A DNA stretch of 64,000 nucleotides, taken from positions 1-64,000 of the forward strand of contig NJFT01000152.1 of NCBI GenBank assembly GCA_002221725.1. Reading direction: 5' to 3'. The stretch comes from Scedosporium boydii (lineage: Eukaryota > Ascomycota > Sordariomycetes > Microascales > Microascaceae). Each line of letters starts with the position of its first letter. Positions within the stretch are counted from its first letter, which is position 1. The notes below the pieces were generated by a model, which saw only the letters and a list, made by a program, of their open reading frames with translations, searched no databases and had not been told where the DNA came from. Positions 42,877 to 55,224 of this stretch are shown in pieces. The translations under genes were made by a program, and so were the position numbers.

Positions 42877-44512
42877 CTATTGAACATGGTTGTCATATTC
42901 AACGCCCTCCAATCGTTCCTGAACTGCTAGATAAGAGGCAGTGGCAGCACGGCAACTGCTATTGTTCCAGGTCTTCATGTAAACCCAAAAACTATTCTCG
43001 GAGCCGTCCTCCTCTTCCACCTTCTCTATCTCAGCGTGTAACCTGATATTTTGCTCTCCATTGACGTCAAAGAAACTTCTTCCAGTGTACGCATGTAGCT
43101 TAGTGGCGGTGAGATCCCGATAGGCCTCGTTTTTGGTAAGATCAACAAAAGTATAGTAGCCTCGTCGGTTGTCCGGTTCATCGAATGGTACCATATCCTC
43201 GGGATGTGTTACTCCGCTGAAGACCCCGGCTGTATCCTTAGGACAGGCAATCCATGTTGCCATTGCGCGGTATAGCTTCATCTGGCCTTTGGCATCGACA
43301 TGCAGATCGAAACTTTCCCCGGTGATGTTTCTCACCGACACGCCGAGACTAACGTTAGAGCCGGTACCGATGTAGAACCCTTAGAGGACGAAATGCCACT
43401 TGCCCTTGGCGATGAAAGAACGACGCTTTCTGGCTCTTGGTGCGAAAGGGGTCGAAGACTCCAGTCTGAAAATGTGACTTACTGGGATCATCGATCTTGA
43501 ACCAGGTTACTCCAGCAGAGAACAGGCCCTCGGAGTCACCCCAAGTCTCCGTATGAATGTTGAAGCCCTGATGTGACGCATGCGGCGGTGGCTTTAATGC
43601 GTAGAGGTAATCAGTGGTCCAGGTCAAATTGGGTCAATCCGACCGCGATAGATGGGCGACTGGAGGATTCTCCAGTAAATGGCGCGAAGGCCGTGTTCTT
43701 TCGGTCCCGACAAATCCATGTGTGGTAATCCCAGCTTTAGAAAACATTTGCACCCTCCTTCACTGCGTATTTAGGATTTATATGTCGGATGAAGCGTTCG
43801 TCTCGTTCTGGTAGTTTCATCCGGAGATTGACCTTTATCCTGTTTATGGCGAGACATCGATCGATAGGGTAGATCAAGATGGATTCAGGATCGAATCCGG
43901 AACAATCAACGGCGGATTCCTCGGAGAGGTGAAGGACCACTTTCTTCTGATCCCATTTGTGGTTGTATAGATAATAGCCGTAAGCATTCGTAAGGTTCCA
44001 TTGAATATCCGCCACGGGCTTGAGTGCTCGTGGAGGCATCCAAGCACATGGCCAAACTCGCGCAAGATGGTGCTCCAGAATTGCTTCTTGTTTCTAGATA
44101 CGCCTAAGCAAATTATCGGTTCCTCTAGGTCTATGATTGCTTAGCAATCTATCCCTAGAGCCGAGTATCCTCTGCTACCAGGTAAGAAACCCACTCTAAC
44201 TTGTACGTCCCTGGCATTGTTGAAGAGGAAACGGATGTTGGCGACGTCCTCCCATTCTCGGGCAATTTGCTCCACATCTTCAGCCGGGCGAGTAAAATCG
44301 CTGCTGGTCAACACGTTTGGGTCGGGCTTGATAAACCTGACGCTGATGCCATCGCCTGGGGTCCAGTAGAATGCGGGATCCAAGACGAGGGATTTGAAGC
44401 CACCGGAATCGCGCTGCCTGGCGACGGGGAGAGAACTGCCATCTCTAGGGCGGAGAATGGTGCATGTAAGGACTTCGTGAAACTCTTCGGTATCAACCGT
44501 AGCTTCCGCCAT
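42877..44512 (-). pseudogene. Astacin-like metalloprotease with H-type lectin region, decayed
   Basis: Starts at ATG 44512. The first frame carries YWTPGDGISVRFIKP and REWEDVANIRFLF, as in fungal M12A-like proteases. It stops at about 44141 within GYSALG. The zinc site follows in frame after the stop but reads LREFGHVLGCLHEH: the first His of HEFGH is Arg. One base later (after CLHEHSS) the frame shifts to ADIQWNLTNAYG. Downstream an H-type lectin-like segment (GFNIHTETWGDSEGLFSAG) changes frame again near 43355 and ends at 42877. With a stop, at least two shifts and a lost ligand this is a dead gene. Intact relatives would be secreted peptidases. Confidence 0.65.
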
Positions 44513-45106
44513 CGCCGTTAGATCTTGAGAACACCCAAGTTTGAGGCAAAATTGATTTCGCCCTGCTACTTAGCGAGGTTGACCGCCATGTTCACCGCCA
44601 CTAAGTATAGGTTTATACCTAACTTGCTCGCACGGGTGCCTCGCGGGAGCAAATATAGCTTCAGTCGGCATCCGTGGGCTATGATGCCTTAAGTCCGCCG
44701 TGGAAGCTAATCAGAGAGTTGCGCTACCACATTCCGGCGCCCGTGTAGTCAATATGCAATCTTGTTTGATCGCAGGGTTTATCAAGATCCTTGCAGAGAA
44801 TCGAATCCTTGAAGCAGCTTACAAAGATTCGATTACTCCAATTATCTGCAAGCGGACACTGAAGACGATGCTCTGAATACGATCGACGTAAGCTGCAACA
44901 CTATCAGCGTTGTTTTAATTATTCTCACCACTCGTAGGAGGATTTAACGTGGCTTGTCATGAACGATATGAAGAGTAACACTACCATGTCGATCATGAAA
45001 GACGCCTCTCATGCCTCAAGTTTGGTAGGCATTAACCTTAACCCTGGTTTCTCTCCAGAAAAAGTAACAAGTAACGAACCAAATCCGAGTAGTCCGCTGA
45101 GCTTGA
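44513..45106. other. Intergenic, nothing supported
   Basis: Short frames only; possible debris of other genes. Confidence 0.45.
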
Positions 45107-45452
45107 CACGACGGAGCGTACGAGGCGGTCAGCCAAGATGGCGAGACTCTCAAGTATGCCAAGGCCTACGAACGTTTTGTCAATAATCAACAGGTGAGTC
45201 TACAGAGAAACCCTCCACCCCCCAAGAGAAGAACCGGCTGACCCCTTGCAGATTGTGGAGGCCCCGCCGCCGCCGGAAGAGTCCGAAAACAACTTGCTCG
45301 TGTCTGAAGGCTTCAGTGCGCTGGGGCCGACATTGGCCGAGTCGGAGAAGATTAAGCACGTTCGCGAAGTCCTGGTTGGCCAGGTTCTGTACCGGTATGA
45401 GAAGGAGTTAACTGAGCTGGGTTTCTGTAGAGAGAATCAATCTGTTTTGTAA
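45107..45452 (+). pseudogene. Gene fragment, two exons without a start
   Basis: An open exon at 45107-45193 (HDGAYEAVSQDGETLKYAKA...) joins 45252-45452 through a good intron (gtgagt ... ttgcag) in phase 0. It encodes 95 residues rich in Glu and Pro and ends at TAA. No ATG lies in the first exon, and a stop lies just upstream in frame, so the 5' part is missing or unplaced. The family is not recognised. Confidence 0.35.
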
Positions 45453-45855
45453 AATAGCCCTACTTAGATTGTAAGCCAAAACGAAGTCAAGAGTTAGGAA
45501 CCGAATACGAACGTAAATACATGAGCATGTGCCTGGTGGACTTAGGGAGTTCGCTGCTGCTCTTCCCGCGAAACTCGGGTGGTGGCCATCTTTTTATCGG
45601 GATAATCGTTACCATCTTGTGCATCGTTGATCGTCCTACTCCGATCGTTTGAGTGGCTGGTGGTTGGGTCATCTCCGCCTGTGGTATTACACTGCGAAGG
45701 AATGGACGAAAAACCATCATATTCACTTCCACTACTGCTGTTCCTAGCCATCCACAGGCACTCCACTAATCTAAGATCAGGCATATCAAAATCTGTCACT
45801 CATACACGACGTTAATAGATGGTCTTCGCTCCCGAGACTCCAAGATAGATCAACC

Positions 45856-48331
45856 CTACAACTCCTGAAACTGCGGCGAATGGCTCAGCTGCACGTTCAT
45901 ATCCCCCAGTCCCACGCCTGACAGATACGTTCCCGAATCCACGGCGCTGTCCGTCCGGTTAGTACAATTGAACCCATTACGCGGCTCAAGAAAGTTTTGG
46001 CCAGGAGTAGGAGGAGGGTTCGCCCTTACAATTCGTTATTTGGCACGATGTCTAGAAACATTAGATTTGGAGTCTCCATGCTCGCGGGATACAGGACATT
46101 TTCTCCGTCCCAGATGCCGTGCTCCTCAAGCTGCGCCATCACCTCCGTAAGAGCATGTTTCGTCCAAAGAATCTGCTCCATCCCTTGAAGAGTCCGCGTG
46201 CACATCTTGACATTCTCCAGCTGCTCGGCCGCATTCGTCTCTATCAGCGCCAGAAGCGAAACCTGCATACACTCGAGGATGGATGTGCAGTCGAACGGGA
46301 TCCGGCTCGTCAGCAGGCCGTGGTCGCGCAGAAACCCGATGGCCTCCATGGCTTTTTGCGCGGCGCCGAGACACATGGTGCCGAAGTCTTCGAACCACTT
46401 TTGCTTCGTGGAGTCGGCGAGCTTGCGGCCTTCGCGCGAGACGTTGTAGAGTTTGAAGGGTCGCGTCGCGAACATGACGGTTCTCCAGTAGCGTAGGTGT
46501 AATACCGCAACGGAACGTTTGTGAAATCCGGCGACTTGGTTGAAGTCGCGAAGGTGAGGAGGTAGCTCAGCGTACCAGTTCTGCAGGTCGTTCATCAGGG
46601 TCGAGACCGCTGACAGTGAGAGGTTGGGTGTGTTGGGTGTTGGCACCCTGTAGATAACTCTGCTGGCCGTCCGCTTGAGCTGGGCTAGTCGGCAGGATAC
46701 CTCGAGGTAATTCAGGGGCATATTTGAGCCGGGGCTTAGAATCTGGCCCATGGTTTAGCGAGGATCAACAAGCATACACCTGGCACACGACTTACGTCTT
46801 CCGAGGGCAACTTCAGCACGCCGGGAATAATATCTTCGCTGATGGCGGTAGGATGTCCATAGCAAAGGCTGATATCAAGATCTAAAAGGTACAAGGAGCA
46901 GAATAATCGTAAGTCTACCTGCTTGTGAAGGCTATGGCGAGCGCTAATGTCGCCTTTCGTGTGCAGGCCGAGGGTGAAGGCGATCCGAGCGGCAGATCCG
47001 ACGTAGATATATGCGGTGTTGCCAAACATTGAGCTGGAAAGCGCCAGAGCCTAGCAGGATAAACCGCATTAGACGCTAGGAAATTAACGTAGAATGGGTT
47101 ATAAACTCACCAAAAGACACAATGCCCTGAGACTGTCAATGTCGCCGCTATCGCACAACGCCGGCACCAAGGCCTTGGATAAGGCCAGATATCGAAGAGA
47201 CGGCCTCGTGTCGAGGCCCGGACTCTCTTTTTGCATTTGAGTCTCACACGTCATGGCAAATATGGCATACAGGGCGCAAAGCGTCGCTGGAGTAGCAGCC
47301 GCCGAATCCCCGGCATATATCCGATCGAGACGAGCATGCAGCTGTTCGGCCGAAAAGAACCAATAGACGGACTGGATCTCTCGGAAAAATCGGGCGATGC
47401 AGCCGTCACAAAGGTCTCGCCGAGGCAGGTTTATTTGTCTGGGCGGTTTTAAGCGATGTGTCGTTTCAGGTGTGAGGGGAGGGCAGGCCTCGGCTGCGCT
47501 GAGAGGAGCCAAGACTTCACTCTTGGGAGAGGAAGCACTGAGGCGGGGCCTTTTTAAGGAGCGCACGGCGTCGAGGAAGAGATATGTTGAGTTGGCGCCG
47601 ACATGTCCTAGAGATGCCGTTAATGATTTGGGCTTCCATTAGGTGAGTATGGTCAAGTTCCATCAGTGACTACATACTATACACTCCGTTCGAGTCGATA
47701 CGTAGCCACCCGAGCTCCTTGTGGAGCTCCTCGATCTCATCCACGACGATATCCGGCCCATCTTTCGGCGTTCCTACCGGCTGAAGATAGCCGGGCGAGT
47801 TTCCATTCACAGAGACCACGACTGTGTCGTTTGTCGGCGACGCTTGCGAATTATCGGAGCCGGCGGAAGTCAAAGACTCGGAAGTCAAAGACTCGGCGAG
47901 GGCCTTGAGGGTGTGTAGGTTGAACTCGGTATTGGGGACAAAGTGCTCGAGGATCCGCATCATGTAGCGGAATTCTTCCTCTGAGACGCGATAATACGGG
48001 CGCTGCCGCCTTCGTGATGCGTCGAGGTGACAGGGGGCACCGATGCTGGCGCAGAAATGGCATGGGCCGGGGACTACCTCCAGTCAGTAAACTACAAGCT
48101 TTTGGTTCCTGCACATAGAACATACTGGGATCAACACACTGTATCTGTTAGCCAAAAGCAAACAAAAATAATGCTTGGACGCTATCATCAATTTTTTTCT
48201 TTCTTTTTTTGATCGGTGCTCACCTTGGTCTTTCTGCTCTTGCAGCGATCGCAGCTCATGGCCGTTCGCCGCCTCGCCGGGCGGTCGGAGCCATTCTGGG
48301 TCGGCTTAGGTGACACCGATGGCATCGTCAT
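45856..48331 (-). CDS. Zn2Cys6 transcription factor (690 aa)
   Basis: Seven exons: 48331-48224, 48138-48126 (13 nt), 48073-47678, 47607-47111, 47050-46796, 46742-46030 and 45946-45856; total 691 codons. The zinc cluster spans the first three exons: CDRCKSRKTK, then C from the 13-nt exon, then GPCHFCASIGAPC. The spacing is C-x2-C-x6-C on the first side. The middle carries the fungal-specific transcription factor region (SSMFGNTAYIYVGSAARIAF, LHTKGDISARHSLHKQVDLR). The last exon (after gtaagg, branch tactaac) extends the protein to HSPQFQEL. It is nuclear. It is a candidate regulator of the nearby dehydrogenase/hydroxylase group or of the P450 group. Confidence 0.88.
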
Positions 48332-49455
48332 TGTGAATTACTCTTCAATTATATGATCAAGATAGGATCCAGCCGAATTGCAGTCGATCGTTTGGCGATT
48401 TCGTTATGGTTAAATGCCGTCTCGGATGATTTCCAGCGCCGGTGGAGAGTGGATATTCAGATCCAAAGAAGTCATGCCGAGTGGAGGGACCCGGATCTGG
48501 GGATGAAATCTGGGGAACTCTGGGGAAGCTGTGGAAACTGGGGAAACTGGGGAAAATGGAGACGAGTCAATTGGCGGACATTCGCATGGGCAAGCTGCGC
48601 CGCACATGGCTAGCTCGGTCAATAGCTCCAGAGCTTATGGTGTAGTGCGCGTGGGTTCCATCGCCCTTCCTGCCCTAGGATCTCGCGCATCTTGATTGAT
48701 CATCAAAGCTCTGTCTTCAAGGATTCGTAACTATCATGGCAGCTCACCGATTCTCTGTCTCCCGGTTGGATGGGCTTACTGGAGATAGCTCGGAGTCCCC
48801 ACAGCGCCTACCGGATTGGGTCCTGTGCAGGCTTTCATGTGATTCCCTCGACCAAGTTCCTGGGGAAGCGCGAAGGGGCGAGCACTTCCCCTCAAGCTCA
48901 GTTCGTAACTGCCGGGGAAGGTCCAAGAGATGCGAAGTGGGGACCCGGTGGGGACCTGGTGGACCCTGGGTTTTGCCGTGCGGGGAAGGAACGGGGGTAA
49001 GTCGGGGCCAGCAGGGTGGCATCGCCAAGTTGTAGAATTGTCGAAGTACCGCTTGATTTGTTATCTGCCAGGATCCGGGCTCGTTCCGGGTAGTGATACT
49101 GAGGTACAGTGCAGGAGATTGATGGAGGGTCTCGGCAAGGGCATTAAACGATCCCATTCCGGAGTCTTGATCTGTTGCCGGTAACCCCGCAGATTAAGCC
49201 CGGAGTCTACCTGTAGAAAAGCCCTGCTGTTACTCCATCGTCAACATTGGTCCCTCAGTTCAGTGCCTGTTGTCTATTCGATCAACTGACTCTTCAAGTA
49301 TCGTGGCTCTTTTTTTCTGCACTCCACTGAGATCTCGTAAATCTTACGGAATCACTTTTACGTCCGACTGCATTTCTGCTTCGGGCTTAGCCAATTTACC
49401 ACCTCCCAAGACGAATCTCCTGCCCAGTCTTTCTAGCTCCGCAGGTCCTGTCACC
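48332..49455. other. Divergent promoter region of the regulator and the dehydrogenase
   Basis: Contains a short degenerate aactgggga repeat at about 48520-48560. No gene is supported. Confidence 0.5.
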
Positions 49456-51247
49456 ATGACTCAGTTCCAGCCTCGCATGCTGATCGGCGGGCAGGTAAGA
49501 CATCCCATCCCTCAACTTACATCCACACCCTCGAACTAAAGACGAGAGAGTGGTTGGTGCCCGGAGTGGAACTTCCTTCCAAAGCCAATTTGCTGTGACT
49601 GGAGACTAACCAATCGCTCATTCCAGTTGGTCGAAGCCTCTGACAAAGTCACTTTTCCCCTTTTCAATCCTGCGACACGCGAAAAGGTCGCCGATGGTAC
49701 GTATCAATTGTTCCTTCCCTTGGTCGTCAGATCGAATTACCACGAGCATACTTCGTATTCCTATCGAGATTTGCCCTTGCTCGTTTTTCTGTTGGACCAT
49801 GGCTCTTTTCCATCCTCCAAAGCCCCTCAAATTCATTGTTTCCCAATTGACCCCGCTTCCACCGGAATAACCCTCCCAACTAACCTTACCTCCGTACCAC
49901 CCCTCCACAGTCCCGGAAGCCACCGAAGACGACGTCAACGCCGCCGTCGCCGCCGCAAAAGCCGCCTTCCCAGCATGGTCCGCCCTCGACCCCGCCAAGC
50001 GCGGTTCCTACCTCAAGAAGCTCGCCGCCCTCATCCGCCAGCACAACGACGAGCTCGCCCACCTCGAGGCGAGCTCCATGGGCCGCCCCGTGACGGAGTA
50101 CATTGACGGGTTCGCCGCCGCGGGCCACTACGACCACTACTCCGAGGCGTGGGCGCAGATCCAGGGCCAGGCGAGTTTGAACACTCCGGGTTATGTGAAC
50201 ATGACGCTGAGGCAGCCGTACGGCGTCGTCGGTGCCATCATCCCATGGAACGTGCCGCTTGTTTTCTTTGCCGGAAAGTCGGCGCCTGCGTTGATTACGG
50301 GGAATACTGTGGTTCTCAAGTCGAGTGAGAAGGCGCCCCTCGCGTCGGCCAAGCTTGCTGAGCTCATTCATGAGGCTGGGTTCCCTCCGGGCGTCTTCAA
50401 CGTCATCTCCGGTCACGGACTGCCCTCCGGCGCAGCCTTATCGGCGCACATGGACGTCCGCGTGCTCACCTTCACCGGGTCTGGCCGTACCGGTCGCCTG
50501 ATTCAGGAAGTCGCCGCGAAGACGAACCTGAAGAAGGTCATCCTCGAGCTCGGCGGCAAGTCGCCTGCCATCATCTTCGACGACGCGAACCTCGATAGGG
50601 CCGTCGCCGAGACGATGCATTCCATCCAGTGGAACAGCGGCCAGGTCTGCATGGCCAACTCGCGCATCTACGTGCAAGAGAATATTGCCTCGCAGTTCGT
50701 TGAGGTCTTCAAGCAGAAGTTCGCCGCCGTTAAGGCTGGCAACCCTGTCGAGAAGGATGTCAAGCATGGACCTCAGGCCGATGAGGTTCAATACAAGAAC
50801 GTCATGAACTTTATCGAAGAGGGCAAGAAGTCTGGGTCGCTCGCTCTTGGAGGTAAGGGGAACCTCGAGTCGACAGGTGGCTTCTTCGTCGAGCCAACCG
50901 TGTTCCTTGAGACACCCGAGGACGCGCGCATCATGAAGGAGGAAGTCTTTGGTCCCGTCGTCAACATCAACACTTTTAAGACGGAAGAGGAAGCTATCAA
51001 CAAGGCCAACGACACCCATTACGGGCTCTATGCTTCCGTTTACACCAAGAACATCGACAGGGCTCTCAGAGTGGCCAAGGCTCTTGAGTCTGGTTACGTT
51101 GGCGTTAACTCTACCAGCCCTGCGACTGGACGAGATCTGCCGTTCGGAGGGTACAAGATGTCGGGTCAGGGAAGAGAGGGATGGCTCCACAGCATGGACA
51201 ACTTCCTTGAGACCAAGAGTGTCATGATCAGGATTGAGGATGCGTGA
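49456..51247 (+). CDS. NAD(P)-dependent aldehyde dehydrogenase (481 aa)
   Basis: Exons 49456-49494, 49627-49696 and 49911-51247. The first exon is only 13 codons (MTQFQPRMLIGGQ), as in many fungal members. Catalytic Glu249 lies in ILELGGKSP and Cys283 in NSGQVCMAN. IPWNVPLVFF and the late EEVFGPVVNI are also present. It oxidises aldehydes to acids in the cytosol. It is convergent with a salicylate-hydroxylase-like gene that could act on an aromatic acid product. The closest group appears to be the salicylaldehyde/vanillin/fatty aldehyde-like ALDHs; exact specificity is unknown. Confidence 0.93.
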
Positions 51248-51728
51248 AAATGTGGGAAGGATTTGATGTTGGTTTCGTTTCTCCTGCAGTGTAGATACGC
51301 TAGTGAAATTTATAATTCTTTTGTCATGCATGCACCAAATCGGTAGTTTGTTTTTCAGTCTCCAAGTCTCCAACGCCCGTGAGCCCTGCGGATGTCGTGC
51401 CTGGCTAGTGGTTCTCTTTGGTCAAGAAAATTGGGGTAATGAGGCCAGTGCCTCAATTTTTCTAGTTTCATTTTGATTGAAAAGTCGAAGTGGAGCGTCT
51501 GGAGTCTATGCTGTAGTACTGCAATGGAGGCGTAGGGAGCGGTGGACGATGAAGACAGGACATTGGGTTCAAAGTGACAAGCGTAAAACGAAACAAAATC
51601 CAAAACATGATATTCATAAGTCTAGATAGATGCAGTCCCTGCGCTATTCTAATTTATAAACGACTCTTAAAAGCAAACCCTAATAATGACAAAAGTACAA
51701 ATCCCGCAGAAAGAAGCCGTTAGCCTCT
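51248..51728. other. Convergent intergenic, nothing seen
   Basis: Spacer between two convergent genes. Confidence 0.55.
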
Positions 51729-53287
51729 CTACGCAACCACGGCGGGCGACGCGTTGGCAGTCATACCAAGCGGCGTCTCGGGCTTCGGCGCGACCCCCTC
51801 GGTCTGTGCCTTGAAGGCGTCGGCGAAGTTGTCCTCGGCGTACTTTTCGGCGTCGAAGCCGTGGATCCAGTCCTCGCGGGGGAAGGCGATGCTGGATGGG
51901 TTCTCCCTGACCTTGGCCCAGTCGGTCTTATGCCAGAGGTCGCGGGTGGTTTCGCCTGTCTTTTGGACCTTGCGGACACGTTCGTACCTGGAAGGAAAAG
52001 GAAGCCAAGTTAGTAAATGAAGATTTCCGTTTTCCTTTCCTCTTCGACTCACCTGAGATCCTGGTAGGTCCTGACAGCAGCTTGCACGTTCGCCCTACCA
52101 GCCCTCTTCAAGCAGACAGCCATAGTAACGCCATCCTCCATCGACTGCGTCGCCCCCTGCGCACTAGTAGGCAAGAACGGATGCGCCGAATCACCCAGCA
52201 GCGCAATGCGCGCATGCTTGCTAATCCAAGTAGGCAGAGGATCTCTGTACACGAGCTTCCAGTCAACGAGCGCAGTGGGAGGCGTCTTCTCGATGATGGC
52301 CGTGCATAGCGGGTCCCACTCCTTGAGGACCTCCTTCACCTCCTCGAGCTTGCCGGGGAAGGACCAGGATTCGTCGATGTCGTGCTCGTCCTTGTGGGTG
52401 AGGACCCAGGAGCAGTTCTTGCCGCCCTTGATGGTGGAGAAGAGGAAGTGTACGTCTTGGCCGATCCAGCCGTTGAAGGTGTCGCCGTGCTCGCAGAATT
52501 CTTTGGTGCGAGGGTCCTTGGCCATTTCGGTGGCGGGGAACCTTAGAAGATATTTCTTAGCATGGATGTCTCTGAGAGAAATTTGAAGTGTATCATGGAA
52601 ATATGGACCATGCAATTGATCTACTCACCACGCACGCCACACAGCGTAGCCGCTGCTCTTGGGCTTGTCAAAGTATCCGAGGACGAGTTCTCTGGCCTTG
52701 GAGCGCACACCGTCGGCTCCGATGACGACGTCGGCAGTTACCTAGAGGGGAGGAAAAGGGTTAGTTAGCATGAATCAGCTTTCAATCAGCTCATTCTGTC
52801 TCGTCAATTAACTCACCCTCTTTCCATTCTTCAGAACAATACCAGCCTGGCTCTCATCCTCAAAATACTCCGTAACAGGACTATCCAAATGAATCGGAAT
52901 CTTCAAATCATCCCTCGCATAATCAAATATAACCTTGTGCAACTCGCCACGATGCCCGTGCATAGGCGGCGCATCAGGCGTATCCGGCGCGCTCGGCTGA
53001 TGGTACACGACCTCGCCCGTGTCGTACTTGTGGATGCGGAAGCCGTAGTCCTTGAGGTCGATGCAAAGGGGCTTGAGGCGACTGACGACCTCACCCTGGC
53101 CCCAGCGGTAGAAGATGCGGCCGGCGTTGGCGCCGAAGGAGATGATGTCGCCGAGGACCTTGAGCTGGGGAAAGTTTTCGTAGATTTCGACGTCGTGGCC
53201 CTGGCGTTGGCATTCGATGGCTGCGGTGAGGCCGCCGAAGCCGGCACCGACAACGATGACTTTGATGCCGGTCTTGGTGGCGGACAT
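51729..53287 (-). CDS. Salicylate-hydroxylase-like FAD monooxygenase (443 aa)
   Basis: Exons 53287-52817, 52741-52629, 52541-52053 and 51987-51729. The second acceptor is tctaag at 52542, which gives RAWFPATEMAKDPRTKEF and fits the family; nearer AG sites create a stop or extra residues. Features in order are the FAD Rossmann motif GAGFGG (residues 14-19), ADVVIGADGVRS and LLGDSAHPFLPTSAQG. The length is normal for group A flavoprotein monooxygenases, which use NAD(P)H and O2 to hydroxylate phenolic acids, sometimes with loss of CO2. It fits with the neighbouring aldehyde dehydrogenase as the next step of an aromatic breakdown route. The substrate is inferred only. Confidence 0.9.
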
Positions 53288-54081
53288 GTTGGGAGAGGGT
53301 GAGCTTAATAGAAGTAGAATCGGATTGACACTGCTTGCGACAGAAATAATGGGAGAGATGGGTGGAGAGAGTGGGGATATGGAGAAGAGGGGAGGGATAG
53401 GATGGGATGGATAAACAGACGATGTTAGGGAACCAAAGCTTCCGCGGAGAGAAGAATTGCAAGTCAAATACTCTGCGTCCGCACACGATCAGCACTCAGC
53501 GTTCCTGGTTGCCGGAGTCTGCAGAAATCCCATCATCCCACTCTCCCCGCTTCTCCCCTCACGGCTCTTGATGCCGAGCCCCCCTTTCTATCTTTATGGC
53601 TATCTATTCAGCCTCTGCTCGCTTTCGAGCACCCCACCATTTTATCATTTCCATCCTTTGGTTCCCCCTTGGCATTGGTTAGCCCAGGCCTCTTGTGTAA
53701 ATTGCCTGCCCGATTTTGCTAGTCTGGACTCTACCCCAACTTCCCCACACCCCGCCTCCATCGGATTCATGGTTCCTACGGCCCTGCGGCACCGGCCAAG
53801 ACCCCGGAATCTACCTTACTGGCTTGATCTTCATCCTCACCGTGTTCCTGGGAATGAATTTTGCGTGGGGTCTCGGCGCGAACCTTTCGCCTCATAAGAC
53901 TTCGTGCATTTGCCCACCTCCTTCATGACTTCATTTCATGCGGGTGCAAGTAATAAGAGACCCTTGATTTTTTTCTGTTCCTGATTCCGGGTAAAAAGGC
54001 ATAGTGCAATTTTATTATTATTTTCCCCCTCTTTTGGCTGAATCATTTTTTTTTTTCTAAGTGGTGCTCGCGATCGTTACA
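53288..54081. other. Divergent promoter of hydroxylase and SDR
   Basis: A 794-bp bidirectional region; no operator is recognised. Confidence 0.5.
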
Positions 54082-55224
54082 ATGACGTCCCATGCCGAGT
54101 TCAGTGCCACCACGACGGCGACAGAAGTTGCTGGCGCGTTCAAGGATCAAATCAAGGGCAGGAACGGTAAGGAATCCATCGCATTCTTCAATTTTATTTA
54201 GAGGAATAGAGATTGAAAGAAAAGAAATACTGATCAAATATCTCGAACAGTCGTCGTCACCGGAGTGAGCCCCGGCGGCATCGGCGCAGCCACCGCCACC
54301 GCCATCGCCTCCCAACAACCCGCATCCCTCATCCTCGCCTCGCGCAACCAATCCAATCTCTCCACCGTAGTCGCCGAAATAAAGGAGAAATTCCCCTCGG
54401 TCTCCGTCAACACCGTCATCCTCGACCTCTCCTCCATCGACTCCATCCAGAGTGCCACCGCCCAAATCACCTCCCTCGTCGACCACATCGACGTCCTCAT
54501 CAACAATGCTGGCATCACTCTACAGAGCCGCAGTCCCGTGGTCACCCCCGGAGGCATCACAGTGGACTTGCAGCTCTTTACCAACCACGTCGGGACGTTC
54601 CTCTTCACCTCGCTGCTCCTGCCCAAGATCACCGCTGCTGCTTCGCGGGGTGGGGCCAAGAGGAGCGTGCGCATCGTCAACGTGAGCAGTCTGGGACACC
54701 GTCTGTCGCCCATTCGTTTCAGCGACTACGCTTTCGAAAAGGACATGTATGAGGGCGTCCCCGAGTCGGAGCAACCCCCCAAGCCCCTCCCTGCCGGCTT
54801 CCTCCAGGTCAAGGGCGACTACCCCGGATTCCTGGGCTACGGCCAGAGCAAGACGGCTAACATCCTCCACGCGTTTGAATTGACCAGACGTCTCCAGGCG
54901 AAGGGAGATGACGTCTTCGCTCTGTCCGTCCACCCCGGGACCATTAACACGGGCCTCTCCCGCAGCTTGGACGATCAGGCCCGCGCGACCCTAGATGGCA
55001 CCGCTCCCAGCGGTGTGTGGAAGACGCTGGACCAGGGTGCCGCGACGACTATGGTCGCTGCTTTTGATCCCAAGTTGTCTGAAGGTGACATCATCAGCGC
55101 ACCTAAGTTTCTGTCGGATTGCCAGCTTGCGGATGAGAGGATGGCGCCGCATACCAGGGATCTTGATGCCGCTCGGAAGCTGTGGGCTGAGAGTGAGAAG
55201 ATGCTTGGAATTCAGTGCTTGTGA
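54082..55224 (+). CDS. Short-chain dehydrogenase/reductase, retinol-dehydrogenase-like (352 aa)
   Basis: Exon 1 is 54082-54166, the intron 54167-54250 and exon 2 54251-55224. The phase-1 junction completes Val in GRNVVTGVSPGGIG. The nucleotide motif TGxxxGGIG, the NNAG motif and the catalytic YGQSK are present, with Ser in NVSSLGH. The length is longer than the 250-aa core, as in the WW-domain oxidoreductase/retinol dehydrogenase group. It uses NAD(P) to oxidise alcohols or reduce ketones. It is divergent from the hydroxylase and possibly works on the same pathway; the substrate is unknown. Confidence 0.9.
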
